A stretch of 44,180 nucleotides of DNA from a virus. The translations under genes were made by a program, and so were the position numbers. The stretch is taken from IMG/VR virus record IMGVR_UViG_3300032770_000040, positions 1-44,180 of that record, one strand, 5' to 3'. Position 1 is the first letter of the stretch. Each line of letters begins with the position of its first letter. Of the stretch, positions 30,988-37,655 are shown one piece after another. The notes below the pieces were generated by a model, which had not been told where the DNA came from, searched no databases, and was given only the letters and a program-made list of their open reading frames with translations.

Positions 30988-31628
30988 CGGGGGCGCCCGC
31001 CCGGCCCGGCCAACACGAACAACCGACCCTGCGGTTGGTGCTGCCAGTGTTCCACGAATGTTCTCCAGCGCGTCCGTGTCCACATCGGGAACGCCGAGTC
31101 GCAGGAGTCGGCGCCGATCTCCAGCGCGTGCTCCAACTTGCCCAACGTGCCAGCTCGGCCGTAGTGAAAGAGGCGATCCCCGTCGTGCGCGATCTTGAGC
31201 CAGCGCGGCGCCGTGGCCTTGAACGCCGAGGTGCCCCCGAGGAACAGGCCGGCGAACTGCGGCAGCGCCTCGGCCACGGCGGGCTCGCTCATCCCATCCT
31301 GCACCGCGAGATACCAGGGCCAGTCGCATGGTAGGCGGTCGATCCATGAGAGCGAGTAGTCGAGGCTGGCTTGGCCTTCGGCGGGAAGGTCCGGGCACAC
31401 GGCAAGGTAGGGATCGCCCACCGCGATGTCGCGGTCCAGCCGGCGCCGCAGGTTTGCCTCATCCAAGTGCTTGCCCGCGCGCCACGCGATGAACGCGCCG
31501 TTGTCCCATCCCCACGGCTCGCCCTCGTAGGGCGTCGGCCGACGTTCTACGAACATCCGGCCCCAACCCAATCCCTTGAGTTTGGCGTCCCACTTGGGGC
31601 CGGTGCCTTCCCCGACGAGCACGATCAC
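30984..31628 (-). CDS. dpdA: DpdA-family 7-deazaguanine DNA transglycosylase
   Basis: A 214-residue protein from GTG 31628, which overlaps the transporter stop as GTGA; an upstream in-frame start would overlap by 106 bases. It has the marks of the small phage DpdA / queuine-transglycosylase-like family: GWDNGAF (about 40-46), CPDLP (about 78-82), WYLAVQDGM (about 105-113), LFLGGTSAFK (about 128-137), HYGRAGTLGKLEHA (about 155-168) and GADSCDSAF (about 172-180). DpdA enzymes exchange guanine in DNA for a 7-deazaguanine, blocking host nucleases. It lacks the zinc cluster of tRNA enzymes. Confidence 0.85.
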   Translation of the reverse strand: MIVLVGEGTGPKWDAKLKGLGWGRMFVERRPTPYEGEPWGWDNGAFIAWRAGKHLDEANLRRRLDRDIAVGDPYLAVCPDLPAEGQASLDYSLSWIDRLPCDWPWYLAVQDGMSEPAVAEALPQFAGLFLGGTSAFKATAPRWLKIAHDGDRLFHYGRAGTLGKLEHALEIGADSCDSAFPMWTRTRWRTFVEHWQHQPQGRLFVLAGPGGRPR

Positions 31629-32530
31629 CGCCGGAACCAACCCGTCGCAGACAACTTGAGCAGGTAGGTGCGCGACCAGCGGTCGGCTGGTGCGGTACTC
31701 GCCACGCCGATCAGCGAGAGGTTGGCCCACAGCGGGACGGTCAACTGGAACCCGCCAATGCCCCGTGGTCGGTAGGCCCGGAAGGGCAGGAACAGCGCGC
31801 CTCCCGTCACCGAGAGTGGGCCGAGCAATCGATGCGTGAGTTGGGCCTGGTAGGAGAGTTGCGTCGTGCCGAGCCGGAGCGTCGTGAGCCCGAACAGCCG
31901 GAACCCCGCGACGACAGGCGTGGCGACGAACCCCTCCGCGACAGGCGAGAGGTTACCCGTCGTCTGCATCACGCCGCCATCTATCGAGACGATCTGCGCG
32001 CGGGCCGGCAGAGCGAGTAGTGCCAGCATGGCGACCGCCGCGATGGGTGCCCGGCGCCGCACGATCCAAGACCAGAGGCCCGAGCCGCCAATCTTGGCCG
32101 CCCATTGCGTGAGAATGACCAACGGCATGAAGGCTCCGAAGGCGAGAGTGAGAAAGACGATGGAGTCCACGAGCGCCGAGACGGCGTTCGAGCCGTTGGA
32201 GCGCACGAACCATGAGCGGTTGAGGAGGCGGTGAAACACCAGCGCGTCCACGGTTTCCGAAACGAAGAACGCGCAGGCCGAGGCCGCGGCGATCCGTTCC
32301 GTCGCCGGGTTGATGAGCGCACTCAGCGCCGACATCCCGACGATCAGCATTGCCATCCGGCGCTTGAGGTGCTGGCCGTTCCAGAGGTCGTGCAATCGGT
32401 CGCGGCAGGCCATCGTGAGCCCGATCAGCAGGAATGCGCTGAACGGGGCGACCCACGGGCCGAACCACGCAATCGCGGAGTTGGCGACGATCGCGCTGCC
32501 GACGTAGAGGGCAACGAGCAGGTACGTCAT
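31625..32530 (-). CDS. YhhQ/VUT-type queuosine-precursor transporter with extra beta-rich domain
   Basis: A 301-residue protein from ATG 32530. Residues 1-155 match the VUT_1 (PF02592, YhhQ) family of preQ0/preQ1 importers: five to six membrane helices, ACRDRLHDLWNGQHLKRR (about 41-58), FFVSETVDALVFHRLL (about 88-103), SWFVRSNGSNAVSALVDS (about 106-123) and FLTLAFG. Residues 157-179 look like a signal peptide (RRRAPIAAVAMLALLALPARAQ), and 180-301 alternate as beta strands. The gene directly precedes dpdA. It probably imports the base for DNA modification. Confidence 0.85.
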   Translation of the reverse strand: MTYLLVALYVGSAIVANSAIAWFGPWVAPFSAFLLIGLTMACRDRLHDLWNGQHLKRRMAMLIVGMSALSALINPATERIAAASACAFFVSETVDALVFHRLLNRSWFVRSNGSNAVSALVDSIVFLTLAFGAFMPLVILTQWAAKIGGSGLWSWIVRRRAPIAAVAMLALLALPARAQIVSIDGGVMQTTGNLSPVAEGFVATPVVAGFRLFGLTTLRLGTTQLSYQAQLTHRLLGPLSVTGGALFLPFRAYRPRGIGGFQLTVPLWANLSLIGVASTAPADRWSRTYLLKLSATGWFRR

Positions 32531-32540
32531 CGGGGTTCGC

Positions 32541-33278
32541 TCATGGCCGGGGCCGGGCCGCCGACCCACTGGCGTGTGCTTCGGCAATCACGCGCTCGAT
32601 GTCCACCCGGCCCTCGACGTACGCAACGAGCCGCTTGGCCTGCCACGCCCTTTCAGCGGCCCAGGCAGCGGCCCCGGCAGCGGCCCAGGCAGCGTCCCCG
32701 GCAGCGGCCCCGGCAGCGGCCCTGGCAGCGGCCCAGGCAGCGGCCCTGGCAGCGGCCCCGGCAGCGGCCCTGGCAGCGGCCCTGGCAGCGGCCCCGGCAG
32801 CGTCCCCGGCAGCGGCCCCGGCAGCGTCCCAGGCAGCGGCCCTGGCAGCGGCCCCGGCAGCGGCCCCGGCAGCGGCCCTGGCAGCGTCGTCTATCAAGCC
32901 GCCCGCAAACTCCCGTGCCGCCTTGACCGCCGCGTGGCTCCGGGGATCGGTCACCTTCGCCACAGCGAGCGCCCGTTCCGCGCAGTCGGCCGCAAAGAGC
33001 CGGGCCGTCGTGTCGTCCCAGGCGGTCTGCGTGGTGATGCGTGCCGAGCGCACGACGAGCTTGTTGCCGCCGTCCACGATCTGGCCTCGCGCCTCCGCGT
33101 GCCAGATTTCGGCGTGCAGCCATTCGCGCAAGTCGTTGGCGCGGCAGAGGTGGAAGCCGCGTTCGCACGCGACGAGTTCGCCCTCGATGGTGTACCAGAC
33201 GCCGGGCTCCCAGGTGTGCGAGCCGCCGTAGCACGAACGCCGTCCAGGGCCGAGCACCTTGTACAGCTTCGGGTTCAT
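32541..33278 (-). CDS. DUF7666-like protein with long Ala-rich tetrapeptide repeat
   Basis: A 245-residue protein. The N-terminal about 115 residues (WEPGVWYTIEGELVACERGF, then HLCRANDLREWL) resemble small phage proteins with a CxxGFHLC signature. Residues 130-205 are about 19 copies of a four-residue unit A-[G/R/W]-A-[A/D], with a conserved C-terminal helical tail (RAWQAKRLVAYVEGRVDIER). The repeat would form a long regular helix with residues G, R and W on one face. Function unknown. ATGA coupled to the upstream gene. Confidence 0.7.
   Translation of the reverse strand: MNPKLYKVLGPGRRSCYGGSHTWEPGVWYTIEGELVACERGFHLCRANDLREWLHAEIWHAEARGQIVDGGNKLVVRSARITTQTAWDDTTARLFAADCAERALAVAKVTDPRSHAAVKAAREFAGGLIDDAARAAAGAAAGAAARAAAWDAAGAAAGDAAGAAARAAARAAAGAAARAAAWAAARAAAGAAAGDAAWAAAGAAAWAAERAWQAKRLVAYVEGRVDIERVIAEAHASGSAARPRP
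32663..32888. repeat. 12-bp tandem repeat, about 19 copies
   Basis: The unit ggcagcggccc[c/a/t] is repeated with a few gcg-to-gcgt changes. On the coding strand only the first base of one codon per unit varies (GGG, TGG, AGG), changing Gly, Trp or Arg in the protein, and GAC/GCC swaps give Asp or Ala. The array is prone to copy-number change by slippage. Confidence 0.9.
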
Positions 33279-33433
33279 CGGGCCTCTCCCGTGGTGGGCC
33301 GACTAGGCCGGGTGGCCTCGTAGGCGCTCACCGCCGCCACCAAGCTCTCCAGAGTGATCGGCGCGCCGTCCTCATCCCGCTCGCCGTGGACGAGCCGCCG
33401 GGCCACGTCCACCACGCGCTCGGCGGCGCTCAC
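33275..33433 (-). CDS. 52-residue protein
   Basis: A 52-codon gene from GTG 33433, GTGA-coupled upstream and ATGA-coupled downstream. It is helical (AAERVVDVARRLVHGE, then LESLVAAVSAYEATR) and weakly acidic. No family is recognised; it lies beside replication genes. Confidence 0.6.
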   Translation of the reverse strand: MSAAERVVDVARRLVHGERDEDGAPITLESLVAAVSAYEATRPSRPTTGEAR

Positions 33434-33960
33434 CGGCCAGCCTCGAGGAGCGGCGTCCCGAAGTCGGCCGGGATGGACTTCCGGCCCCAGGCCCAGTCTG
33501 GCAGGGACGAGGGCGCCCGTTGCACCTCGGTGTGCAGCGCCCGGCGGAACTCCTGCAGCGCGATCGAGCGCGTCAGCTCCGAACTCGAGCAGACGCGGGA
33601 GATCCCGACGTCGGCCACCGCCGCGGCGATCGCCTCGCCCATCCGCTCGCGCACCACGCGGATACTCGGCAGGCACCAGCCGTTCGGGTTGTAGACCCCG
33701 AGCCGCGCGACCTCGGCGGCCACGCGCTCGACGTCCACAGCCGGCGCGTTCGCCCCCGCGGCATCCCGCAGCACGGCCGGCGGCGGGATGAAGGGGCCGG
33801 CGTAGGTCCGCACGACGGCCATCGCCGCCGCGGCCAGCTCGGCGTCGCCCACATCGGCCAGGGAGTCGTGGTAGACGACCAGCTTCTCGCGGCCCACCTC
33901 GCCGGCGAAGGCACGCGAGAGGACGGCGAGCGCGGCCGAGACGGCCTTCTTAGACGCCAC
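33430..33960 (-). CDS. helicase-loader/inhibitor-like replication protein
   Basis: A 176-residue protein read from GTG 33960, chosen over an upstream start because AGGAGG lies 6 bases before it. VSAALAVLSRAFAGEVG, then VVYHDSLADVGDAELAAAAM and FIPPPAVLRD (about 4-60) resemble the N-terminal fold of phage loader/inhibitor proteins of the G39P type, which deliver the replicative helicase. It follows the DUF1376-like initiator gene, as in many phages. The C-terminal part is unique. Call moderate. Confidence 0.6.
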   Translation of the reverse strand: MASKKAVSAALAVLSRAFAGEVGREKLVVYHDSLADVGDAELAAAAMAVVRTYAGPFIPPPAVLRDAAGANAPAVDVERVAAEVARLGVYNPNGWCLPSIRVVRERMGEAIAAAVADVGISRVCSSSELTRSIALQEFRRALHTEVQRAPSSLPDWAWGRKSIPADFGTPLLEAGR

Positions 33961-34729
33961 GGGGCTCCTCCTGGGCGAAGTCGAGCAGGGTTGCATCGTT
34001 GCGGCGGTCGTGGGTGGGCGCGGCGTGGCTGCCGTTCCAGCGCCCGAACGTCTCCGCGAAGCGGGCTGGCGTCGCGTACTCGGCCCCGGTCTGTCCGAGG
34101 TAGGTGATCCACGCGCCCAGCACTTCGTCAGTCGGGTGCTTCAGGACCAAGGGCCGGAGGTACTTCGCCAACTTGGCGTAGGGCGGCTCGCCGCCGTAGG
34201 CCGCCGCCCACGCGGTGCCGAACGGTGTGAGCCAAGTGGCGCGCGTTTTTCCGGTAGGTAGGTCTTCTGTGTTTGCTGGGATACCAGCATCTACCAAAGG
34301 CGTAGAAGCTTTAGATCCAGACGCGCGATGCTTGAGCCCCGCTTGAGCCTCGCTTAGGGTGTCGCTTGAAGCGCGGCTTCGCCTCGTAAAGCCGGAAATG
34401 ACACCACCTTTCCGGCCGTTTTCTCGGTGGCTTGAAGCGGCGCTGCGGACGCGCAACCGGATCGCTTCGAGTTTGGGGTTGAAGCGAACCGAAGCGTCGC
34501 TTCGATCCACGGGGAAGCAGACCTTGACCTGCTCCAGGGCGGCGTCGGAGATCGGCTTGATGAGGCAGCCGCGGAGCCCGGCGTCGCTGGCCGGGACGCG
34601 ACCGTTGATCCACTGGCTCCGCAGGAGGGTGTGGTAGGCGCCTTCGGCCTCGAGGCTCATCGCCCGGACCTTCTGGCTACTCTCGTAGTCGAAGACGTAG
34701 TACGGGAAGTACGGGAAGGATTCACTCAC
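33950..34729 (-). CDS. DUF1376-like replication initiator
   Basis: A 259-residue protein from GTG 34729. FPYFPYYVFDYESSQKVRAM, then LEAEGAYHTLLRSQWINGRV (about 5-45), is the DUF1376 / replisome-organiser pattern (GaYlrLL..qw), a winged-helix origin-binding domain. A polar linker (about 100-160) leads to a C-terminal domain (KLAKYLRPLVLKHPTDEVLG). It most likely melts the phage origin and recruits the next gene product. The start follows a possible gene or control region at 34726-35079. Confidence 0.75.
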   Translation of the reverse strand: MSESFPYFPYYVFDYESSQKVRAMSLEAEGAYHTLLRSQWINGRVPASDAGLRGCLIKPISDAALEQVKVCFPVDRSDASVRFNPKLEAIRLRVRSAASSHRENGRKGGVISGFTRRSRASSDTLSEAQAGLKHRASGSKASTPLVDAGIPANTEDLPTGKTRATWLTPFGTAWAAAYGGEPPYAKLAKYLRPLVLKHPTDEVLGAWITYLGQTGAEYATPARFAETFGRWNGSHAAPTHDRRNDATLLDFAQEEPRGV

Positions 34730-35079
34730 ACGCCGCCCAGGAGTCCGGACAGGTTCACGGACGGGGCGGGAAACACGAAGCCGCGCTTGGCATTGGAACG
34801 CCAAACGCGGCTCCGAGATGCGCCGCCCGTGAATCGAACACGGAACCTACTGATTAAGAGTGAGGTACGAGAGAGCGCATTTCGCGGCAAGCCCGGATGA
34901 ACCACCGGGTTAGTAAACGCACCGGCAGGCAATCCAGCACATTCCCGGGAAAACCCACGCGTGGAGATCTTCACGGACATACCTGTTGTGCGGACTGTCT
35001 CACGCGACTTGCATGCAAGACGCCGCCGGTCCAGGCGCCCCTTGGCGGTCTCCCGCCGGGTTAGCAGTTGGCGCTTCAT
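34726..35079 (-). CDS. doubtful ORF across the att-like region
   Basis: A 117-codon Arg-rich frame begins MKRQLLTRRETAKGR. It is bracketed by exact ATGA (35076-35079) and GTGA (34726-34729) overlaps. However the protein looks non-natural, and the frame runs through the tRNA-like segment 34819-34860 and a palindrome. Either it is an unusual small gene that embeds the att site, or translation passes through merely to keep coupling between operon halves. Confidence 0.25.
   Translation of the reverse strand: MKRQLLTRRETAKGRLDRRRLACKSRETVRTTGMSVKISTRGFSRECAGLPAGAFTNPVVHPGLPRNALSRTSLLISRFRVRFTGGASRSRVWRSNAKRGFVFPAPSVNLSGLLGGV
34819..34860 (-). other. attP-like 3' half of a tRNA-Lys(CTT) gene
   Basis: On the minus strand the segment starts with the anticodon loop CTCTTAA (anticodon CTT), continues TCAGTAGGTT, a perfect T-arm (CCGTG, loop TTCGATT, CACGG) and the acceptor 3' strand GCGGCGC plus discriminator A. 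Nothing 5' pairs with the acceptor, so it is not a complete tRNA gene. Temperate phages carry such 3' halves as attP cores that rebuild the host tRNA on integration. Confidence 0.7.
35008..35019. promoter_or_regulatory. palindrome CTTGCATGCAAG
   Basis: A perfect 12-base palindrome in the control region upstream of the replication genes. The TTGCA/TGCAA half-sites match those of the operators at 19520-19535 and 11763-11778, in a different arrangement. A binding site for a phage regulator is likely. Confidence 0.4.
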
Positions 35080-35384
35080 ATGGCCACCGCCGGGCCGCCA
35101 CAGACGTTGCAGGTCGCCGTGGCCGTCGCCGCGAAGCACATCGAGCAGCGATAGGCGAGCACCGGCTTGGGGCGCGGGAGCCGCTTCCGTGCCGCGGGGC
35201 GCCGCGGGCCATGCTTGCTTGGGCGCCCGGGCTTGAGGTGCGGCCGCGGGGCCCAATGCCGCTGCGCGTGCATGTAGACGGCGATCCGGGTGACACCGAC
35301 CATCGCCGCGATCTCGCGGGCCGACTTCCCGGCGATCCACCACGTCTCGGCCACCGCCCAGGCGGCTTGGCGCGCGGGGGTCAC
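35076..35384 (-). CDS. HTH protein with C-terminal zinc ribbon
   Basis: A 102-residue DNA-binding protein from GTG 35384 (GTGA coupled). A helix-turn-helix (WWIAGKSAREIAAMVGVTRI, then AVYMHAQRHW, about 15-44) precedes a basic linker and a four-Cys ribbon with CSMC and CNVC (about 81-97). It is probably a small transcription or recombination regulator in the early operon. Confidence 0.75.
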   Translation of the reverse strand: MTPARQAAWAVAETWWIAGKSAREIAAMVGVTRIAVYMHAQRHWAPRPHLKPGRPSKHGPRRPAARKRLPRPKPVLAYRCSMCFAATATATCNVCGGPAVAI

Positions 35385-35575
35385 GGCAGGTGCGCCGCGC
35401 AACAGGGGTGGGTCGGCAACGCGGGCTCCCCGCGCGCCCACCGCTCCCGGCAGGTGTCACAGGGGGTCCGCAACTTGGACGGCTGCAGTTCGGCCCGCGG
35501 CGCCGACGCCCACTCCGGCGCATCGTCCAGCACGCTCGGCCGCCGCGGCGCCTGGGTCACGAAGAGTTGCATCAT
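35381..35575 (-). CDS. 64-residue Cys-rich protein
   Basis: A 64-residue protein with CDTCRERW and a later CC pair that could make a zinc-binding site. ATGA couples it to the exonuclease gene. Function unknown; small zinc proteins recur in this operon. Confidence 0.6.
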   Translation of the reverse strand: MMQLFVTQAPRRPSVLDDAPEWASAPRAELQPSKLRTPCDTCRERWARGEPALPTHPCCAAHLP

Positions 35576-36255
35576 GTGAGCAGGTTCCCGGAGAGCAGGG
35601 CTTCAGAGAGCGCGGCGCCCGACGGCGCGTCCTCCGGCGTCACGGGCACCACGCCCCGCCGCAGGAGATCGGCCTTCGCGGCCGCGAGCTGGTCGGCGAA
35701 GTCGGTGACGGCGCTCGCCAGGGCCGCGATGAACTTCTCGTCGCGCTCCACGGTGACCACGGCGGCCGGCAGCGTCGGGTGGTAGCTGACCCATGTCCAC
35801 CGCTGGCGCTCGGCGACCCAGAGCGCGCCCTGGAGCTGCGCGAGGTAGGGGCCGACGTCGCCCGCCGTCCGGAGGTAGCCGATATGCGTCGTGGCCTTGG
35901 GGCACTTGATCTCGAGCCCGGCGTCCGAGCCGATCAGCCGGTCGGGCGAGCAGCCCACCGTGCCGGCGTCGTTCGTGATGAACCCGACCGTCTCGCACTC
36001 GACGCCGGTCGCGAGCTCGAACCAGGCCACCGCGTCGGCCTCCAACTCGCGCCCGCGCTCCATGAAGTCGTTGTCCTCGCCCTCCATGATGCCGAGCGCC
36101 CACTCAGCCAGCAGCTCGTTCAGGTAGGTCTCGGCGCCCGCGAGCGGCTTCAGCGTCTTGGGGCTCATGATCCGGTGGAACTGGCTCGCCGTCGGCATCC
36201 CGAGGCGGGCGATCTTCCACGCGGTCGAGCCCTGCGGCACGTCGAGGATCTTCAC
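35572..36255 (-). CDS. YqaJ-type recombination exonuclease
   Basis: A 227-residue 5'-3' exonuclease of the YqaJ/lambda Exo PD-(D/E)XK family. The start KILDVPQGSTAWKIARLGMP, then TASQFHRIM (about 2-30), and MERGRELEADAVAWFE (about 66-81) form the family N-terminus. GCSPDRLIG and then GLEIKCPKATTH (about 101-122) provide the catalytic Asp and the E-x-K. GTG start overlaps the ERF stop (GTGA-type). With the ERF annealing protein it forms a two-component recombination system. Confidence 0.9.
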   Translation of the reverse strand: MKILDVPQGSTAWKIARLGMPTASQFHRIMSPKTLKPLAGAETYLNELLAEWALGIMEGEDNDFMERGRELEADAVAWFELATGVECETVGFITNDAGTVGCSPDRLIGSDAGLEIKCPKATTHIGYLRTAGDVGPYLAQLQGALWVAERQRWTWVSYHPTLPAAVVTVERDEKFIAALASAVTDFADQLAAAKADLLRRGVVPVTPEDAPSGAALSEALLSGNLLT

Positions 36256-36986
36256 TTGGCCGCTCCCCGCCGCGCCTCCAGCGCCCGGACGATCTTCGGG
36301 TACTCGGTCGCCAGGATCTCGCTCACCTTCTCGACGTGGGCCGCCTTGCAGACCTTGAGGACCGGCACCTTCACCTCGTCGGCCAGGGCCACGAGGTCGG
36401 CGGCCTGCTGCTCGGTGATGGGCTCGGCGCGCGGCACCGCGTCGTCGTCCTCGTCCGTGGTGGAGAGGCCGAGGACCTGGATCAGCGACTGCCGGCGCGC
36501 GTAGGTCAGGGCGGCGGCCGACTTCTGCGCGCCGCTCATCCGGTCCGTGGCCTCGAGCGGGCACTGAAACCGCGCGCTCACGCTGTGGCCGTTCGCGTGC
36601 CGCAGCGTGCAGGTGCAGGTCAGCACGTTGGCCTCGATCACCGAGTCCCAGCCGTAGGACAGGCCCTCCGCGCCCAAGAGCGGATTCACGATGCGCGCGA
36701 TCTGGTCGATCTCGGCGTACTTGTAGGCCCATGAGCTGCCGCCCTTGGTCACGATCTTGGCGGTCGAGGACTTCGGGATCGGGGGGCACTTCTCCTGGAA
36801 GCGCGCGAGCGAGGCCGAGAACTCCTGCGCGGCCGCCCGGTCGCCCAGCCGCTCGTACAATCCCACGATCTTCTCCAGCTTCTCCACGGCGACGCCATCG
36901 TTGAGGGCCTGAGAGAGCAGCGTCGTCATGCTCTCCGGCTTGAACTCCCCGACTTCGGCTGGTGCCGTTTTCGTGACTGCGGTCAC
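36252..36986 (-). CDS. erf: ERF-family single-strand annealing protein
   Basis: A 244-residue protein. After a short N-terminal helix, FQEKCPPIPKSSTAKI and SSWAYKYAEIDQIARIVNPL (about 53-88), then EGLSYGWDSVIEANVLTCTC (about 92-111) and GAQKSAAALTYARRQSLIQV, then LGLST (about 139-163), are the ERF core. It anneals complementary single strands, for example to circularise incoming phage DNA, working with the exonuclease downstream. GTG start 36986 has a GAGGAGG ribosome site. Confidence 0.9.
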   Translation of the reverse strand: MTAVTKTAPAEVGEFKPESMTTLLSQALNDGVAVEKLEKIVGLYERLGDRAAAQEFSASLARFQEKCPPIPKSSTAKIVTKGGSSWAYKYAEIDQIARIVNPLLGAEGLSYGWDSVIEANVLTCTCTLRHANGHSVSARFQCPLEATDRMSGAQKSAAALTYARRQSLIQVLGLSTTDEDDDAVPRAEPITEQQAADLVALADEVKVPVLKVCKAAHVEKVSEILATEYPKIVRALEARRGAAK

Positions 36987-37168
36987 TGGCTGGCCTCCTC
37001 GACCGATGATTTCGCCATGTACGCGCGCACGTCGCGCAGCTTGAACAGGCGCCCGAGCGGCGTCTGGTAGTAGCGCAGTTTCTTCCGGGCCGCCAGCTCG
37101 CGCACCCACTGCGTGGAGCAGCCGAGCATCTTGGCGACTTCGGTGGTGGTCAGGTCGTCCGTTGGCAT
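36983..37168 (-). CDS. excisionase-like / HTH_17 DNA-binding protein
   Basis: A 61-residue protein: LTTTEVAKMLGCSTQWVREL, then AARKKLRYYQ...GRLFKLRDVRAYM, a MerR-like winged HTH of the excisionase family. It is the first gene of the early operon, directly behind promoter 37177-37205. It could be a regulator of early transcription or a recombination directionality factor, relevant to the att-like site. Confidence 0.8.
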   Translation of the reverse strand: MPTDDLTTTEVAKMLGCSTQWVRELAARKKLRYYQTPLGRLFKLRDVRAYMAKSSVEEASQ

Positions 37169-37176
37169 GGGCGGCG

Positions 37177-37205
37177 AAGATAGGCTTGCGCTTTCGCAAG
37201 CGCAA
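37177..37205 (-). promoter_or_regulatory. early-operon promoter with operator in the spacer
   Basis: On the minus strand TTGCGC (37205-37200), a 17-base spacer and TATCTT (37182-37177) precede the HTH gene. The predicted start (about 37170) is within 2 bases of the ATG at 37168, so the mRNA would be leaderless. The spacer is filled by the inverted repeat GCTTGCG-AAAG-CGCAAGC (37184-37201), a likely repressor site. Confidence 0.45.
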
Positions 37206-37602
37206 GTGTGACGTTTTGACACGTCGGGCGGATGTCGGACAAACCGGATAGGTTCCGGAAGACTTGACCCCGCCTGTGCCGTGCAGTAGGTTCTCTGCAC
37301 TGCCTCGCACGCAGCTTGGGCGAGCAATCGCCTGAGAATTGGGAGTGTCGCAGCGGAAGGGGTCGATCCGCTGGCCGATGCTCCCTTTTCTCTGCCCCTC
37401 CCTGCGCGTGAGGCGTTCACGCCCGGCGATCTGGCCGGTGGTGCGCGCAGCAAGCCACGGCACGGGCCGGGTCGTGGCTAACGGAGCCCGGACTTGAGCC
37501 GCCTGCTGTGCGCCTGCCGTCGTTGGGTTTGGGAGCCACCTCGCTCGCAGCGCCCTGCGGAACGACGTCCGAACCGCACGATCAATCTAGGAAAACGACG
37601 AC

Positions 37603-37632
37603 CGAAACGCAAAGCCCCGCCGAAGCTGGGCT
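37603..37632 (-). terminator. rho-independent terminator of the late/lysis operon
   Basis: On the minus strand, 24 bases after the lysis-gene stop, GCCCAGC-TTCG-GCGGGGC forms a hairpin with one mismatch and a C(UUCG)G tetraloop, followed by TTTGCGTTT. This is a typical terminator for the late transcript, separating it from the early operon. Confidence 0.75.
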
Positions 37633-37655
37633 CGCGTGTCAGAATGACACAGCCG

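Larger units (their letters stand above)
34730..35075. other. 346-base control/attachment region
   Basis: If the doubtful ORF above is not real, this is the only large gap within the early operon. It holds a tRNA-Lys 3'-half (34819-34860), the 12-base palindrome CTTGCATGCAAG (35008-35019), and a GC-poor stretch that could include a promoter for the replication genes. No convincing -35/-10 pair was identified. Confidence 0.5.
37169..37655. promoter_or_regulatory. 487-base intergenic region: early promoter and late terminator
   Basis: No gene is supported between the end of the lysis operon (37656) and the start of the early operon (37168). It contains the early promoter with its inverted repeat (37177-37205), the late-operon terminator (37603-37632) and a 6-bp inverted repeat GTGTCA-GAA-TGACAC (37636-37650). 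The middle part (37300-37550) has GC-rich short repeats but no recognisable element. It may contain the replication origin, but I see no iteron set. Confidence 0.5.

Noticed and set aside
30984-31730. DpdA starting at 31730
   Set aside because: It would overlap the transporter gene by 106 bases and add 34 residues without family similarity; GTG 31628 gives the usual GTGA coupling.
32663-32888. CRISPR array or diversity-generating retroelement
   Set aside because: Units are contiguous 12-bp coding repeats without spacers, and no reverse transcriptase or template repeat is present.
32574-33323. Gly-Ser-Gly-Pro repeat frame on the plus strand
   Set aside because: Produced by reading the 12-bp array in the other direction; the minus frame has a coupled start, a recognisable N-terminus and operon context.
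34819-34905. Complete tRNA-Lys gene
   Set aside because: The T-arm and anticodon loop are good, but no 5' acceptor strand pairs with GCGGCGC and the 5' anticodon stem is imperfect; it is only a 3' half.
36983-37453. Longer version of the early HTH gene starting at 37453
   Set aside because: The added N-terminus is composed of translated promoter and repeat sequence; the ATG at 37168 fits the HTH fold and promoter position.
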